A stretch of DNA of 24,074 bases from the IMG/VR virus record IMGVR_UViG_3300024508_000201, positions 1-24,074 of that record; one strand, 5' to 3'. This DNA is from a virus. Positions 22,529 to 24,074 of this stretch are shown here, in pieces. The position numbers were made by a program, and so were the translations under genes. The notes under the pieces were generated by a model. The model ran no database searches, had not been told where the DNA came from, and worked only from the letters and a program-made list of their open reading frames with translations. Position 1 is the first letter of the stretch. Each line of letters begins with the position of its first letter.

Positions 22529-23105
22529 AAAACAAATAAGAGAATTAACAAAAAGCGCTGGTAGTAAAAGAGCTGCCAGAAAGGCTGCTGAGAAATGGTT
22601 TAATGATGGTGTTAGTAATAAAAGTGTAAAAGAAGCAGCTTATGTTAGAAATAGATTTGAACCTGGAAAAATATACATATTTGAATATGACCCTATTACA
22701 CCAGATCTCGAATTTTTCGACAAAAACCCAGTAGTACTCGCTTTAGAACAATTAGATAATAACAACGATTTAGGAGTTAATTTAAATTTATTACCAATTA
22801 GAGTTAAAGAAGATTTATTAGATGATCTATATAGCAGGGTACAAGGTCAAATAAAAAGTAATTCAACAGGTGTAAAATATTATAACGCAAAAACACAAGG
22901 AGGATTAAGAATAACGTACGACGGTATGAAATCGTATTTACAAAGATCCGGATGTGATTTTGCAATCAGACAATATAAACCAAGTAGAAAACAAAAACAA
23001 GCAGTTGTTAGTTATTCTAAATGGCCAGAGATAGCACTATGTGATTTTATTGATTTAAATGGTGTTACAATGAAACAAATTAGAAGATTGTTTTCTAAGA
23101 AATAA
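22515..23105 (+). CDS. Possible DNA end-protector gp2-like virion protein
   Basis: The 196-aa protein has a basic N-terminus (KKQIRELTKSAGSKRAARKA). A central stretch FEPGKIYIFEYDP, then FFDKNPVVLAL, LGVNLNLLPIRVKEDLLDDL, follows a pattern I associate with phage head/DNA-end proteins (F.PG.MY.F.Y.P, YYD.FPLV, GLN.HYLP). The C-terminal part has YSKWPEIALCDFIDLNGVTM. In T4, gene 2 (end protector against RecBCD) neighbours gene 4, so position agrees. gp53, the other T4 neighbour of gene 4, is the main alternative, but its sequence as I remember it does not fit. The start overlaps the gp4 gene by 14 bases. Confidence 0.4.
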   Translation: MGYVKKQIRELTKSAGSKRAARKAAEKWFNDGVSNKSVKEAAYVRNRFEPGKIYIFEYDPITPDLEFFDKNPVVLALEQLDNNNDLGVNLNLLPIRVKEDLLDDLYSRVQGQIKSNSTGVKYYNAKTQGGLRITYDGMKSYLQRSGCDFAIRQYKPSRKQKQAVVSYSKWPEIALCDFIDLNGVTMKQIRRLFSKK

Positions 23106-23142
23106 AAAAAGAATATATAAACAAAATTAATATTATATTATA

Positions 23143-24074
23143 ATGGCAGGATTCGTAGATAGAAATGGACCATTAAGCTACAACAAGAAATCATTTACAC
23201 TGAGAGATCAGCTAAAAAAGCTAAGCTCTTTTGGTATGTATTATGATGATTTAGTACTTAGGCAATCACAGGCAATAGGTCCGATTGAAGACGCAATAGG
23301 TTTTGGTCAAATAAACCAAATGGGAGTAGACTCAGATGATATGTATGGAGCGTTTGCAGCTCTTTCAATGTCTGATACAACAATGCGTAAGAATATACCG
23401 TTCTTCGATCAAAATTACGAAAGTAAGCGTAATGAATTAAGAGCATTTTCAACGTATGATGAAATCGAAGATATTTTAGATATTCTTTGTGATGAATCAG
23501 TTGTTTATGATAATAAAAACTTTTTTGCAACTCCTGAACTTATAGGAATGGATGTTAGTGAAGAAGTTGAAAAATATTTACAAAAAGCATATCGAGATAT
23601 TTATCAATATTTTGGATTTAATCAAGACCAATCGGCATGGTACTTTTATAGAAAGTTCTTAGTTGATGGTTATCTTTCTTTTGAAATAGTTTATAACCCT
23701 GAGCAAACTCAAATTATTGGATTTAAAGAAATTGATCCTATAACATTAATTCCAGGATATAATAAAACGGATGGTAAGAAAGTATGGACTCAATTTAAAG
23801 ACGATCCAGTTAAAGAGAGAGTTCTATATGACTCTCAGATCATTTATATTTCTTATTCATCAATTACCACAGCCTCGAGAGTAAGTTACTTAGAGAGACT
23901 TATAAGGTCATTTAATTTAATGAGAATTATGGAACACACTAGAGTAATCTGGGCTGTTACTAATTCTTCTTATAGAATGAAATTTATAATCCCAGTTGGT
24001 GGTAAATCTAAAACAAGAGCAAAACAATCACTTGCTCAGTTAATGAATAACTATAAAGAAGTTGTAGATTTACC
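23143..24074 (+). CDS. 20: Portal vertex protein gp20, 3' end outside window
   Basis: This is the N-terminal 310 residues of the portal, the ring through which DNA enters and leaves the head. The frame is open from ATG 23143 (MAGFVDRNGPLSYNKKSFTL) to the end of the window. Portal-type stretches include YDEIEDILDILCDE, WYFYRKFLVDGYLSFEIVY, IGFKEIDPITLIPGY and the stem/clip part VSYLERLIRSFNLMRIMEHT followed by MKFIIPVGGKSKTRAKQSLA, matching the T4 gp20 core. A TATAAT overlaps the start codon (23139-23144) but is too close to be a convincing promoter for it. The gene follows the gp2-like gene after a 37-base A/T-rich gap. Confidence 0.9.
   Translation, partial: MAGFVDRNGPLSYNKKSFTLRDQLKKLSSFGMYYDDLVLRQSQAIGPIEDAIGFGQINQMGVDSDDMYGAFAALSMSDTTMRKNIPFFDQNYESKRNELRAFSTYDEIEDILDILCDESVVYDNKNFFATPELIGMDVSEEVEKYLQKAYRDIYQYFGFNQDQSAWYFYRKFLVDGYLSFEIVYNPEQTQIIGFKEIDPITLIPGYNKTDGKKVWTQFKDDPVKERVLYDSQIIYISYSSITTASRVSYLERLIRSFNLMRIMEHTRVIWAVTNSSYRMKFIIPVGGKSKTRAKQSLAQLMNNYKEVVDL

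Noticed and set aside
23119-23144. AAAC and TATAAT before the portal gene as a fifth member of the promoter class
   Set aside because: The distance is 20 rather than 21 bases and the TATAAT overlaps the start codon, so it cannot serve this start in the same way.
1-24074. tRNA genes, CRISPR arrays, insertion sequences or homing endonucleases
   Set aside because: I saw no cloverleaf in the intergenic gaps, no regularly spaced repeats, no transposase and no GIY-YIG or HNH ORF.

Overview
This window looks like part of the genome of a T4-like myovirus (a tailed phage with a contractile tail), probably infecting a member of the Bacteroidota. All genes lie on the + strand, are tightly packed (many TAATG or ATGA stop/start overlaps) and are AT-rich. 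The T4 core set is recognisable from motifs: DNA polymerase gp43 (in two pieces), sliding clamp gp45, UvsX, helicase gp41, gp46/gp47 nuclease, NrdA/NrdB, gp56-type dCTPase/dUTPase, late sigma gp55, probable gp33, gp15-type tail completion protein, gp4 head completion and gp20 portal. The host guess rests on start-codon leaders: most are A-rich without a Shine-Dalgarno sequence, as is typical of Bacteroidota.

Layout. Positions 1-2321 hold an accessory cassette: a methylglyoxal synthase cut by the window edge, a cytidylyltransferase-like enzyme, an RmlB-like NDP-sugar dehydratase and two small unknowns, closed by a terminator. Positions 2400-4121 hold small unknown genes, a DUF6378-like protein and a 55-residue Tudor/UvrD-tail-like protein. 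Positions 4122-7026 form a coupled run: a homologue of T4 DNA beta-glucosyltransferase, a gp56-like dCTPase/dUTPase and the N-terminal half of DNA polymerase (43A). A structured non-coding stretch, nrdB, nrdA, a second structured stretch with a strong terminator, an unknown acidic protein and another terminator follow. From 10744 come the sliding clamp and the C-terminal half of polymerase (43B), then uvsX, a 2OG-Fe(II) oxygenase, gp41, gp33-like, gp47 and gp46. From 19655 the window turns to virion genes (gp15-like, an unknown), then gp55, gp4, a possible gp2 and the start of the portal gene, which runs off the end.

How they work together. NrdAB, the gp56-like enzyme and the glucosyltransferase fit a T4-style economy in which dCTP is destroyed, a modified cytosine is polymerised and the DNA is then glucosylated. 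The dCMP hydroxymethylase this would need is not in the window. Polymerase halves, clamp, helicase, UvsX and gp46/47 provide replication and recombination-dependent replication. gp55 and gp33 would direct late transcription of the virion genes.

The observations most worth following are: a polymerase split in the fingers domain with about 4.5 kb of other genes between the halves; the adjacent glucosyltransferase and dCTPase genes; a phage-borne methylglyoxal synthase; and four intergenic sites with identical geometry (AAAC, 17 bases, TATAA) that look like one class of phage promoter.
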